In this document: positions 49,255 through 59,879 of the stretch, in pieces
Layout: each line of letters begins with the position of its first letter
Numbering within the stretch: the stretch's first letter is position 1
From: Okapia johnstoni
Lineage: Eukaryota; Chordata; Mammalia; Artiodactyla; Giraffidae
Reading direction: 5' to 3'
NCBI GenBank assembly: GCA_024291935.2
Contig: CM044316.1
Span: forward strand, 70,324,501 to 70,388,500
Length of the DNA: 64,000 nt
The notes under the pieces: model-generated
Seen by the model: the letters and a program-made list of their open reading frames with translations, nothing else
Databases searched by the model: none
What the model was told of the DNA's origin: nothing
Program-made: the position numbers and the translations under genes

Positions 49255-49400
49255 TGATAGCTCACGTGTACTTTATGTTTGCTCTGATCGTATATCTATA
49301 TGATCTTATTGTTCACAACAACCTATAACATAAGTACTATTATTTTTAGTTTTGAGATGGGAAAACTGAGGCACAGATAGGTGATGCTAATAAGTCCCAG
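49255..49400 (-). repeat. MIR SINE, antisense
   Basis: 'gagatgggaaaactgaggca' and 'cagataggtgatgctaataa' match the complement of MIR. Confidence 0.72.
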
Positions 49401-49438
49401 TTTCCCTCTCAGGTAGTCTGGCTCCTCAGCCCTCTTTC

Positions 49439-49518
49439 TTAACACATTATCAACCAGGGAATTTTTGTAGAAACTAATGCCCATGGCATTAATATGTCTC
49501 TGGTCAATAATGTGTTAA
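49439..49518. mobile_element. 80-bp palindromic TTAA-flanked element, copy B
   Basis: TTAA begins (49439-49442) and ends (49515-49518) the element. The left arm 'ttaacacattatcaaccagg' pairs with the right arm 'tggtcaataatgtgttaa' with few mismatches. The centre 'aatgcccatggcatt' is itself palindromic. It shares arms and 'tagaaactaa' with the element at 853-986 (after reverse complementing one copy). This looks like a MITE with a TTAA target (piggyBac-like); the family name is unknown to me. Confidence 0.7.
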
Positions 49519-50051
49519 GACCTCTGGTATAACTACTCTGATTAACTACTCTCTCACCTTCCCTTAGTGAATGATCAGTCAAGGGTATCTAGTATCTGCT
49601 AATATAGGTTAGTAATTCCTTACCTGGAACTCTTGGGGGTGCCAGATGCATTTTGAAATTCAGAATTGGGGGAATTATTTTAAAAAGTTACACTTGGCAT
49701 ATGCTACATATTATGTAACACCCCACTGAGGACTAGAGCAAAAACTCACCTCCCTCCCCCTCTCCCTCTCTGTCTCACACACACACACTCAAAGGAAAAA
49801 ATCATAAACGCAGAAAAGAGATTGTGCTCTATGGTCATAAAACTATTAGCAATAATTATAAGCATAATACGTGGTGTCTGTTGTTATTACAACTTTCATG
49901 ACTCTTGTTTTACTTGTAGCAAAATGAGTTTACAGTAAAACGTACTCAGAAGTATCTCTCAGTTAACTAATGGGGTGGGAGGGGAGGGTTCTGGTCATGG
50001 GAGCAGGTCTGCACCCCGTGTCACACATAGCACACTCTCTTCTGTTCCTAG

Positions 50052-50247
50052 TATGACTTCATGGAGCGCCTGGACGGGAAGGAGAAGTGGAGCGTGGTCG
50101 AGTCGCCCAGGGAACGCCGGAGCATACAAACGCTGGTTCAGAACGAAGCCGTGTTTGTCCAGTACCTGGATGTGGGCCTGTGGCACCTGGCCTTCTACAA
50201 TGATGGCAAAGACAAAGAGATGGTTTCCTTCAACACTGTAGTCTTAG
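50052..50247 (+). CDS. TENM2: Teneurin-2 coding exon: extracellular linker before EGF repeats
   Basis: This 196-nt exon has acceptor ttctgttcctag|TATGAC and donor TTAG|gtaggt, phase 0 to 1. It continues the frame from SHAQ of the previous exon with [18 protein letters not shown], then [36 protein letters not shown] and [11 protein letters not shown], and ends on the first base of an Asp codon. This segment is strongly conserved between teneurins and forms the folded extracellular stretch between membrane linker and EGF-like repeats. There are no cysteines or sequons in it. The exon starts about 530 bp after the 80-bp hairpin element at 49439-49518. Confidence 0.97.
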
Positions 50248-50469
50248 GTAGGTACGGGATCTCTGAGGTGCTGTGTCATCAAAGAAAGCATGGAAGTGTC
50301 TGACTTCTCTGTTGAAGACACATCTTCCAAGGTGGTTCTACTGCGTAGGGGGCCAACCGGCATCCTTAATTTAGGGTTCATAGTCTCATCCACCTAAAAC
50401 TAGCCCTGATTAAAACACTAATGCTACTTAATTCATGAAATAAGCCACTGTGAGTCTCAAGGATTGAGT

Positions 50470-50620
50470 TGCAATGAAGGAGTTGGGTCCAACCACCTGG
50501 CTCAAGCTCTGGCCACACAGCGTAGGCAAATCATTGGACTTTTGTCAGCCTCAGTTTCCCTGTGGTAAATAGAACTAAAAACTCCCACTTCATACTATGA
50601 GGTTGAATAAAAGAAAGTAC
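50470..50620 (+). repeat. MIR SINE
   Basis: 'gtaggcaaatcattggactt' and 'gcctcagtttccctgtggta' follow MIR; diverged. Confidence 0.65.
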
Positions 50621-50645
50621 AAGTTATAAATCACTAAACATATAG

Positions 50646-50861
50646 TGAAAGTGAAAGATGAGTCACTCAGTCGTGTCTGACTCTTTGCGGCCCCATGGAC
50701 TGTAGCCTACCAGGCTCCTCCGTCCATGGAATTTTCCAGGCAAGAGTATTGGAGTGGGTTGCCATTTCCTTCTCCAGGGGATCTTCCCAACCCAGAGATT
50801 GAACCCGGGTCTCCTGCATTGCAGGCAGATGCTTTACCATCTGAACCACCAGGGAAGCCCA
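50646..50861 (-). mobile_element. Bov-tA SINE with target-site duplication
   Basis: 'gtcactcagtcgtgtctgac' to 'gaaccaccagggaagccc', full-length antisense. Flanked by perfect 'taaacatatag' at 50635-50645 and 50862-50872. Confidence 0.96.
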
Positions 50862-51001
50862 TAAACATATAGTATAGGCAGTAAATACTCTGACCATACG
50901 TGTCAGGTCACAGTTTCTCTCAAAAACCAAGGAAAGCCCAAACTTAAAAAAGAAATTTTAAAACCTGAACAATAAGAAAAGTATATAACCATAGAAGGAT
51001 A

Positions 51002-51216
51002 GACTTCCCTGGTGGCACAGTGGTAAAGAATCCACCTGAAATGCAGGAGACTCAGGAGCCATGGGTTCCATCCCTGGGTTGGGAAAATGCCCTGGAGGAG
51101 AGCATGGCAACCCGCTCCAGTACTCTTGCCTGGAGAATCCCATGGGACAGAGGAACGTGGTGGGCTACAGTCCATGGGGTCGCAGAGTCAGACATGACTG
51201 AAGCAACTGAGCAATA
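51002..51216 (+). mobile_element. Bov-tA SINE
   Basis: 'gacttccctggtggcacagt' head, with an extra 'aggagccatg' segment near 51054, and a Bov-A body ending 'gaagcaactgagcaat'. Confidence 0.94.
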
Positions 51217-51529
51217 AGAAGGAAATCATATCTTTGTTCTCACACTGGTAAATCTCCAAAAGCTTTACTTAAGCACTTGTCATGTGGAGCGTATTTTAGC
51301 ACTAATTTTGGACTGAACTGAACTTAGTAGCTTTTGAGAAAAACCTAAGATTTTTTCCAAAAGTTCCCCTTATAAGTCAAACAACCCCTGAAAAGGGCCA
51401 TTTGTTTGAAAATATTTCATAAGTTTTCCAAAAGCAAACCCTAAGAATTTTAGCATTCATAGCACTTATAAATATTTTCATTACATTTACTTTGTCATTA
51501 GGTTTTAATCGTGTACTAATGATGATAAC

Positions 51530-51838
51530 TGATCCTGGGCAGAACCTCTCTGAATCATGGCAGACTGTTAGACCCATTTTATAGATGAATAAGCTGAGGT
51601 TCAGAAAACTGAGTCCCTCCAGGTCCCAGGATGGAAACAACATGGACTTCCAGGGATTATTCGTTGCCTTTCTACAGCTCCATGTTGTCCCAGCAGCATT
51701 CAGTCATGGACCTCATGGTTCTCTAGAAACCTGGAGAAGATGGTTGATCCAGGATTAAATCCTGCCTTTTCTTTCCCACATCTGACCTGGGAGGGTCACT
51801 TAACTTCCCAAGCCTCAGTTCCATCATTTGTGGAGAAG
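51530..51838. repeat. Two MIR fragments in opposite orientation
   Basis: 51530-51640 is antisense ('gatgaataagctgaggttca'). 51725-51838 is sense ('gggtcacttaacttcccaag', 'cctcagttccatcatttgtg') and is cut off by the BovB that starts at about 51839. Confidence 0.68.
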
Positions 51839-53502
51839 TATGGGCTCAATAAAGGACAGAAATGGTATGGACCTAACAGAAGCAGAAGATATTAAGAAGA
51901 GGTGGCAAGAATACACAGAAGAGCTGTACAAAAAAGATCTTCATGACCCAGGTAATCATGATGGTGTGATCACTCACCTAGAGCCAGACATCCTGGAATG
52001 TGAAGTCAAGTGGGCCTTAGAAAGCATCACTACGAACAAAGCTAGTGGAGGTGATGGAATTCCAGTTGAGCTATTTCAAATCCTCAAAGATGATGCTGTG
52101 AAAGTGCTGCACTCAATATGCCAGCAAATCTGGAAAACTCAGCAGTGGCCAGAGGACTGGAAAAGGTCAGTTTTCATTCCAATCCCAAAGAAAGGCAATG
52201 CCAAAGAATGCTCAAACTACCGCACAATTGCACTCCTCTCACACGCTAGTAAACTAATGCTCAAAATTCTCCAAGCCAGGCTTCAGCAATATGTGAACTG
52301 TGAACTTCCAGATGTTCAAGCTGGTTTTAGAAAAGGCAGAGGAACCAAAGATCAAATTGCCAACATCTGCTGGATCATCGAAAAAGCAAGAGAGTTCCAG
52401 AAGAACATCTACTTCTGCTTTACAGACTATGCCAAAGACTTTGACTGTGTGGATCACAATAAACTGTGGAAAATTCTGAAAGAGATGGGAATGCCAGACG
52501 ATCTGACCTGTCTCTTGAGAAACCTGTATGCAGGTCAGGAAGCAACAGTTAGAACTGGACATGGAACAACAGACTGGTTCCAAGTAGGAAAAGGAGTACG
52601 TCAAGGCTGTATACTGTCACCCTGCTTATTTAACTTATATGCAGAGTACATCATGAGAAACGCTGGGCTGGAGGAAGTACAAGCTGGAATCAAGATTGCC
52701 AGGAGAAATATCAATAACCTCAGATATGCGGATGACACCACCCTTATGGCAGAAAGTGAAGAAGAACTAAAGAGCCTCTTGATGAAAGTGAAAGAGGAGA
52801 ATGAAAAAGTTGGCTTAAAGCTCAACGTTCAGAAAACTAAGATCATGGCATCTGGTCCCATCACTTCATGGGAAATAGATGGGGAAACAGTGGAAACAGT
52901 GTCAGACTTTATTTTTTTGGGCTCCAAAATCACTGCTGATGGTGATTGCAGCCATGAAATTAAAAGATGCTTACTCCTTGGAAGGAAGGTTATGACCAAC
53001 CTTGATAGCATATTTAAAAGCAGAGACATTACTTTGCCAACAAAAGTCTCTAGTCAAGGCTATGGTTTTTCCAGTGGTCATGTGTGGATGTGAGAGTTGG
53101 ATGATGAAGAAAGCTGAGCGCCACAGAATTGATGCTTTTGAGTTGTGGTGTTGAAGAAGACTCTTGAGAGTCCTTTGGACTGCAAGGGATCCAGTCCATC
53201 CTAAAGGAGATCAGTCCTAGGTGTTCATTGGAAGGACTGATGCTGAAGCTGAAACTCCAATACTTTGGCAACCTCATGTGAAGAGTTGACTCATTGGAAA
53301 AGACCCTAATGTTGGGAAGGATTGGGGGCAGGAGGAGAAGGGGACCACAGAGGATGAGATGGTTGGATGGCATCACCGACTCGATGGACATGGGTTTGGG
53401 TAGACTCTGGGAGTTGGTGATGGACAAGGAGGCCTGGCCTGCTGCGATTCATGGGGTCGCAAAGAGTCGAATATGACTGAGCGACTGAAGTGAACTGAAC
53501 TG
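51839..53502 (+). mobile_element. BovB LINE, 1.66-kb 5'-truncated copy, sense
   Basis: Starts at 'atgggctcaataaaggacag' inside ORF2 and runs to the 3' end 'gaagtgaactgaactga', the short tandem tail typical of BovB. No clear target-site duplication was found. It is relatively well preserved compared with the other BovB copies in the window. Confidence 0.95.
51840..53093 (+). pseudogene. BovB ORF2 reverse-transcriptase remnant (open, incomplete)
   Basis: An uninterrupted reading frame of about 418 codons covers the RT fingers, palm and thumb of a BovB (RTE-clade) non-LTR retrotransposon. Visible landmarks are RT fingers wording (GFRKGRGTKDQIAN), motif A with the catalytic Asp (FTDYAKDFDCVDHNKLW), the RQGCILSPCLFNLYAEY block, and the catalytic YADD box at 52725-52736. 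The endonuclease domain is missing through 5' truncation. Near 53050 a 2-base loss relative to the other copies shifts the frame, which ends at 53093; the ORF2 C-terminal part downstream is out of frame. It has no promoter of its own in sight and sits sense in a TENM2 intron. Not expected to be functional. Confidence 0.92.
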
Positions 53503-53839
53503 AATGACCATGTCCCTGGAGGGAAGGATGATGTACTATATCTTGTGGAACCTGTCTGGAATGGAGCTGGTAATCACTCATGAGAGCTGATGACTTTTTA
53601 AGAGCATGTCTTGTGCAGCTGTTTTTCTCTTAACTTCATGTTAAGAACTTCTCTACTGGTTTCATGGATTGCTCTTAGGATTTCCCTGATCCTTAAAAGA
53701 GATATATAAGCCAACCTAAAATTCAGGTGGCAGCCATAGCTACCAAAATCAGGATTTGGTATTTACCATAGCACTGAAGTTAATGCTTATTCCTCTGCTA
53801 AGGAAAAATGGGCCCTAACAGGGAAAGCCAAATACTCTA

Positions 53840-54060
53840 AAGCAGTACTTGGCACACCAGAGCCCATGGACCAAATCTGGCCCACTGCCTATTTTTATAA
53901 ATAAAGTTTTATTGGACCACAGCCACATTCATCTGTTGTCACATTGTGGCAGCTGTAACAGCAGAGTGGAATGGTTGCAGTGGAGACAGTTTGACCCACA
54001 AAGCCTAAATATTTACTGTCACTTGACAGAAAAAGTTTGCCAAGCACTGCTCTACACTAA
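53840..54060 (-). mobile_element. hAT-Charlie nonautonomous element (MER-type), copy 2
   Basis: 'aataaagttttattggacca', 'cctaaatatttactgtcact' and 'aaaagtttgccaagcactgc' show the same layout as 12190-12405. Confidence 0.75.
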
Positions 54061-54319
54061 TGGCATAAACTTTGTATCAGGAAAGTCACTGGAGAAATCT
54101 TCCATTAGTTAGGAAAAATTTCCAGGAGCAGATTATGTACCAGTGAGGAAAAAAATCTAAAAGGATAAAAACCAGATCACAAAAGAAAGACACTGGCAAC
54201 ACATTTGGACCTAGTTTGAGATGTTAAGATAAAAAAACAATTTTTTGCATAAGAATATGATGAGAAATGATGTCCTTTTGGTTCCCTATGTGGGTTTTTT
54301 TAAAAAAAAAAAAATTGTA

Positions 54320-54750
54320 AATCATGTTTTTTTTAAATATTTTTAATGGAATACAGTTGATTTACAATGTTGTGTTAGTTTCAGGTATATAGCAAGGTGA
54401 ATTAGTTATACGTATACATATATTCACTCTCTTTAGATTCTTTTCCTATATTGACCATTACAGAGTACCGAGTAGCGTTCCCTGTGCTCTACAGTAGGTC
54501 TTTATTATCTATTTTATGTACAGTAATATGTGCATGTCAATCCCAGTCTTCAAATGTATCCCTCCCCCACTTACCCCCTTATAACCAAATTTGTTTTCTA
54601 CATCTGTAACTCTCTTTGTTTTGTAAGTAAGTTCATTTGCGCCATTTTTTCGATTCCACATGTGAGCAACGTCATATATTTGTCTTTCTCTGTCTGACTT
54701 ACTTCACTCAGTATGATAATCTCTAGGTCCATCCATTTGCTTTGTGTTTA
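54320..54750 (-). repeat. L1 3' end, antisense
   Basis: 'aatggaatacagttgattta', 'gttgtgttagtttcaggtat' and 'ctctgtctgacttacttcac' match the complement of an L1 3' end. Confidence 0.88.
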
Positions 54751-54949
54751 AAACTCAAAGGCTTCATACACACACCCCACACACAGTAGCTGGCTTAGCT
54801 GGAGTCTACAAAGACCCAGTGGAATGGATAGTAGCAAAACCAGTAACAGCAGCACATCTATAGAGAGATGTCCATGTTCCAAGTCCCCTGGACTTGGCCC
54901 TTTGGGGGACCAGATCAGTCAACCCATAGAGTAGTTATAAGAGATCGGG

Positions 54950-55075
54950 ATTACCAGGATTCTGCCTTCCAGTTGAGGAAGCCCAGGCTCAGAGAAGTTA
55001 ACTTGCCAAAGGTCTCACATAGCTAGTAAGAAGTGGAGTCAGATTCAGCTCTCCAGAGCCTGTGTTCTTAACCAC
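54950..55075 (-). repeat. MIR SINE fragment, antisense
   Basis: 'cccaggctcagagaagttaa' and 'cttgccaaaggtctcacata' match complementary MIR. Confidence 0.78.
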
Positions 55076-55139
55076 TGAATTTCTTAGGATGGTAGCCAGC
55101 TAAAACCCTCTTCCCTTCCACGCAGCAGGTTGTCTGGGG

Positions 55140-55560
55140 GCCATGCTATCTAATAATGGCTTCTGCCCTCCATCGCCTTTATCCACATGGACACAGACAG
55201 CGGTGGTGAGATGCCCTTCCCCCTGAGCCATTACCCTCATTCTCTGTCGGAGCTGGGAATAGCAATTCTCCCCGGAGGATTTCTCTTGTCTGGACGTAGC
55301 TCAAAGAGAAAGTCAGAGGTAATCGGCCTAATAGTTGGGCAGACATCTTGATAGAGCAATGATAGTAATTGGCCTGAAATGTAGGGAAAAGAACAGTGTT
55401 TTATTTGGTTCAGAGATTCTCCCACACGTATCTATTATCGGACCATTTGCCGTCAGGAGCAGCCAGGAGCGCCGAAAGCCCCTGTGATATGAAACAGAAG
55501 GAAAGACGTTAGACGGGTGTCAACCAGCCATCACGCTAAATATACCTTTGACTCAGGGAA
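55140..55560. other. Repeat-free stretch, possible conserved noncoding DNA
   Basis: No repeat and no exon. It retains several CpGs ('ggagcgccgaaag', 'acgttagacgggtg') outside any CpG island, and TAAT-type cores. A regulatory role is only a guess. Confidence 0.2.
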
Positions 55561-55999
55561 GTCTTCTGATGTGTTTTGGAGAGAAGCAGCCTGCTTTCAG
55601 AAATGAGATTCATCTCAGGGGGCTATAGAGTGGCATTCTTGAAGTGCGGTGCACATTTCAGGGAGCCTGGCCTCCGCTTGAGTAAAAATCCCATTTCCTG
55701 GTCTAACTCTCACCGCCCGCCTTGTTTCCTCAAGAAAACGTCAACCAGGATGACAAAAAGGAAAACTGATAAGATTTCAAGAGTAATATTTAAATTGAGT
55801 GTTGGAAAAAGGTGACTGAGGGAAGTAAGTTCCTTCTATATTTCGGCAATATCACATAATTGTTGCTTCCTCAAAAACTGTAGAAATACTTCCAAGATAA
55901 GACCTGGGGAAAATTGAATGAAAAGTACTCTTCATTGCAGTTTTTGCTTATTCTGGATTCTCCTGTCCTCTGAGATGTGTGTGCATGCACACACATGTA

Positions 56000-56150
56000 T
56001 ACACACAAACACTTCAGTAACTCTTTACCAAGGATCTACTGATGCCAAACATTGAAAATACCTCAGTGAACAGTTCAAATCTGGTCTCTTCCTCATAGAG
56101 CTTGATGAGAGGAGACAGATAGGTTAAAAGGCAATTATAGGAGCTAGGGG
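56000..56150 (-). repeat. L2 fragment, antisense
   Basis: 'acctcagtgaacagttcaaa' and 'cctcatagagcttgatgaga' are L2-like in complementary order. Confidence 0.6.
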
Positions 56151-56187
56151 AAGATAATGGAAAGAGGGAAGTAGGGAAGGAAGATTT

Positions 56188-56395
56188 TGTTGTCTAGTCA
56201 CTGCGTCATGTCCAATTCTTTGTGATCCCATGGACTGTAACCCACCAGGCTCCTCTGTCCATTGAATTCTTCAGACAGGAATACTAGAGTGGGTAGCCAG
56301 TCCTTTCTCCAAGGGATCTTTCTGACCCAGGGCTCGAACTTGGGTCTCCCACATTGTAGGAAAATTCTTTACCATCTGAGCTACCAGGGAAACCC
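56188..56395 (-). mobile_element. Bov-tA SINE, antisense, diverged
   Basis: 'gtcactgcgtcatgtccaat', 'ggctcctctgtccattgaat' and 'gagctaccagggaaacccc'. More mismatches than other copies. Confidence 0.9.
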
Positions 56396-57141
56396 CATTA
56401 ATATTTATAACAGATGCTCAATTAATAAAGTAAACCCCCCCTTTCAAGGACCTTGGCAGGTCCTAACACATTATTAGCTGGCCACAGCCTCATCAATGTT
56501 ATCAGAAGAGGAGGTGCTCCTGGGTAAGAGACAACAGACTTTATTCCTCAGGGCAATGTAATGTCAAGAATATCAGCCTATCTGCAAGTTTCCCAAACAG
56601 CAGTTCCCACAGGGCAACCCAGACAGGGCCAGGTGACACCCGCACAGGCAGAGGGTTACATTATGTAGAACTCTTCATTCACTACACTCCAGTCTCCACA
56701 CGGGTAGTGAGCCTGCTCGGGCTTTTCTCCAGAGGGGGACATTCTCTTTATTCTACTGGACAGTAACTAAACCTGCCCTTTGCTCTGAAGACAGATGCTA
56801 TATCTCCTCAGGCTGTTCACGGTACAGACAGCCTTTCAAAAGATAGTCCAGAGCTAAGGCAGTCGGTGCCTCTTCTCATAAAACATTCAGAAACACATGA
56901 GACCCATGGCGAGTTATCTCCTACCATCAGGTGAAATTGCTGGCTTTTGACCTGCCAAAGCAGCTACCTCGTATGATTCAACCTACTGCTTTCTGAATGA
57001 AAGAGGGAAAGGGACACTGAGTAGACGAAACATGAAACAAATTGATGGCCACTTGGATGCTTCTCAGCCCACCTTTTTAGAGCCAACTTCAAGGATTTGA
57101 TTTTGCAGTTATAATTGTTGGACGCTAAAGAAATTGGCTTG

Positions 57142-57268
57142 GGAATTCCCTGGAGGTCCAGTGGTTAGGTCTCTGCACTTTCACTGCTGAGGGCATGGGT
57201 TCACTCCCTGGTCCAGGGACTGAGATCCACAAGCCATGAAGCACAGCCAAAAACAAAAAAAGAAGAAG
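57142..57268 (+). mobile_element. Short tRNA-derived SINE with target-site duplication
   Basis: 'ggaattccctggaggtccag' head, 'gttcactccctggtccaggg', and an A-rich tail. Flanked by 'aaagaaattggcttg' (57127-57141) and 'aaagaaattagcttg' (57269-57283), 15 bp with one mismatch. Confidence 0.93.
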
Positions 57269-57284
57269 AAAGAAATTAGCTTGA

Positions 57285-58425
57285 TACTGATTTTGGAAAA
57301 CACAGATAGACTGATCGAGTGCTCCTACTGCCAGAAACCAACCACAGCCTGATTCTAGAAGATGAGAGCTGAGAAGTGAAACTATAGAAAGAAAGCATGG
57401 TTTTGTTTTTCAGTCCAGAGTGGAGATAAATGGAAAATTCAGTTTAAAGGAAGGCCTTACCATTCCATTAGGGACAATTAGACTTCATAGTCTCATGCAC
57501 ATCACTAAGCCAATGTCCCTAGCTCTCCACGGACTGTGTCATGTCATCTTTGGGGCACGGTGGCTTTTCATCATCTTAGTAATTTAGAACCTGAAAGTCT
57601 AAATGTGTTTATTTGAATGTAAGGCAAAATGAGGATAATAATAATCATAATTTTAAAAGAATACATCTACTTCTGTGCAGACCCAAATCAACATGAAAAA
57701 GTTCCAAAATGATCCCTTTGAAGGCATTTCTTGAGAGTACACATAGAAAAGTAAATCATGAAATAAGATGGCTATACAGGTGAGAACAAGGGTGAACTAA
57801 TTGATTTTCACAAAAATAAATAGATAAGTTCTGCAAAAAGCTATGCATAAAAGGACTTTTGTACCACCCCAAACCTACTGCTTAATGAATCCCCAAATCA
57901 TGCCAAAATTGATCAGTCTTAGGTATTTAGACTTTCTTTCTTTAATGCAGGGGATTTTTTTACTCGCAAACCTGAGATCAGGAGCCACCTCTGTCATTTG
58001 GAGAATCATTCTCTATACTTGAGGCTAAAAGCTGATTTCTCACATCTCAAACCAAATCTCATATTGATAGGGTGATATTGGGGACAGGCTGAGGCTTACA
58101 GTATTTAAAAACTTACCAGCATAGAACATTGCAGTTTCTAAATTCAGATAAGTAGTTTCTTTTGAAAAAGCAAGAATTGTCATAGTACTATACTCAAATT
58201 CCTGCCTGGGCTAATCCCCTGGAGAGCAATAGTTACATCCATGCATTGTCCAAGTTGCCCTAGTCCCCACCCATCCCTGTTCTCCTACTTTACCCACTTC
58301 TCCTTACCAGTCCCCAGTAGGCATCTGAGGTTACTGCCACTGCTCCTGAAAAACAGTAGGTGGCTGGCTACTAAATTGTCAGCAGGCAGAGAAAAAAGTA
58401 ATTGTTCACATTCTCTCTTTTTCAG
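57285..58425. other. TENM2: Unique intronic sequence upstream of the EGF exon
   Basis: No repeat recognised. It ends in the pyrimidine-rich acceptor ctctctttttcag. Confidence 0.45.
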
Positions 58426-58527
58426 ATTCAGTGCAGGACTGTCCACGTAACTGCCACGGGAATGGTGAATGTGTGTCCGGGATGTGTCACTGCTTCCCAG
58501 GGTTTCTAGGAGCAGACTGCGCTAAAG
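58426..58527 (+). CDS. TENM2: Teneurin-2 coding exon: first EGF-like repeat
   Basis: This 102-nt exon has acceptor ctctttttcag|AT and donor AAAG|gtattt, phase 1 to 1. Its first two bases complete an Asp codon from the previous exon. It encodes [18 protein letters not shown], then [15 protein letters not shown]. The six cysteines in C-x3-C-x5-C-x4-C-x-C-x8-C spacing make a complete EGF-like repeat, the first of the eight in teneurins. The repeats form the stalk, and odd cysteines in later repeats (not in this window) make the covalent dimer. The final base starts the Ala codon expected before the second repeat, whose exon was not found by 64000. Confidence 0.97.
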
Positions 58528-59185
58528 GTATTTACTGCCACTTCCCTGCTATGACTGGGAAATGGAAAAGAAACTTCTCAATGGGGCTGGGAGAAGGAGC
58601 ACCAAGGTTGCCTCCCCAGCAAATTCCACTGGGATATCTTGTAAGCCTGTGCAAGCTTTGCATCCTAACGCTTGGCAAAGTGGAGACTTTGATATATGAC
58701 AATTGGCCAATATACCTATAAGAGCAGGGCAGTTATCCTTGGCATTGAGGTGTGCTGAGAAGAAAGATTTGCTAAAAATGAGATGGTTAGATTTCCTGTA
58801 AAAGCAGAAGTGAATTACCATCACTCCTTTCTTATAATCATTAACTTCTGTGTAATGGAAGATTAAGCATCTCAGGGTTAGTAAATTTCATTCATTCTGG
58901 CCAGCTACGCTCTTAATCTAGGAAGTGCTATTTATCTTGGTGGAATCGGTTTTAAATTGTATTATTAATTTATCTACACTGCTTTGCACAGAATGACGGG
59001 GGCCCTGGGATTCTTGGGGGAAAGGTAACAGAAGAAAGAAAATGACTCTCACAAAAACAGGGGACTTAGTGGCTCATATCTAGCTAGGAGGAGACCTTGA
59101 GTTTGACCTTCAAGTGATGCTATCACAGGCAAGTGCAGTGGAGAGCTGAGCTTCTCACACATTTTAGACATGGTATATGCATGCA

Positions 59186-59212
59186 TACACACACACACAC
59201 ACACACACACAC
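59186..59212. repeat. (CA)n microsatellite
   Basis: About 13 uninterrupted CA units following 'gcatgcata'. Confidence 0.95.
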
Positions 59213-59879
59213 GTATTTGTTCATGATAAATACAGGTATAAAATTAAAATGAGACTTTCATAAAACAATACTTCATGTTTCTTTTCTATTCTGTCCTATT
59301 TTACTTTTAAAAAATGAAATACACTGACTACACTGATTCCCCACCCACCAGTGAGTGGGTCTGAAAAACAGCAGTAGAGAGCTTCCAAGCCTTTGTTCAG
59401 GAGTCAGGCCTTCCTGGGTTCCAGCCCCATTCAGGATCTCTGTGGCCTTTAGCAAGTGACCTAATATTTAGGGAATTTCTTTCTGAATTCATTTTGAGGA
59501 TGGAATGAGAGAATATACCCACAAGCTCTTAGCAGAACACTTTGGGAGTCCTTGGAGGGTTTAGTTTTACCATTTTTTATTTACACAAGTCATAATATAT
59601 TTATTTATATATCTGTATACTATTTTCATCCCTTTACGTGCTCTTCTTCAAAAGACCATGCTGCCTTGACATTCTAAGAGAGAGGCTATCATTAATAAGG
59701 CCACTCTGTAAATGCTAAATAGTACCACCCTCACCACCATGGCTTGGGAAAATTGTATGGTATTTCAAATATTCACAGTATTTCAAAGATTTGCAATTCC
59801 CATATCCTACCAAATGCTGATTGATAAGTGAACAGGACTGTGGTTTGGTTGCACCTGTGTGAGACTCATTGCTAAATGA

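Larger units (their letters stand above)
50248..58425 (+). other. TENM2: TENM2 intron (8.2 kb)
   Basis: Runs from donor gtaggtac to acceptor ctctctttttcag. It contains two Bov-tA copies, a 1.7-kb BovB with an open RT segment, a hAT-Charlie copy, an L1, L2 and a short tRNA-SINE. Mostly unique stretches are 51217-51525, 53503-53838, 55080-55990, 56400-57125 and 57285-58425. Confidence 0.88.
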
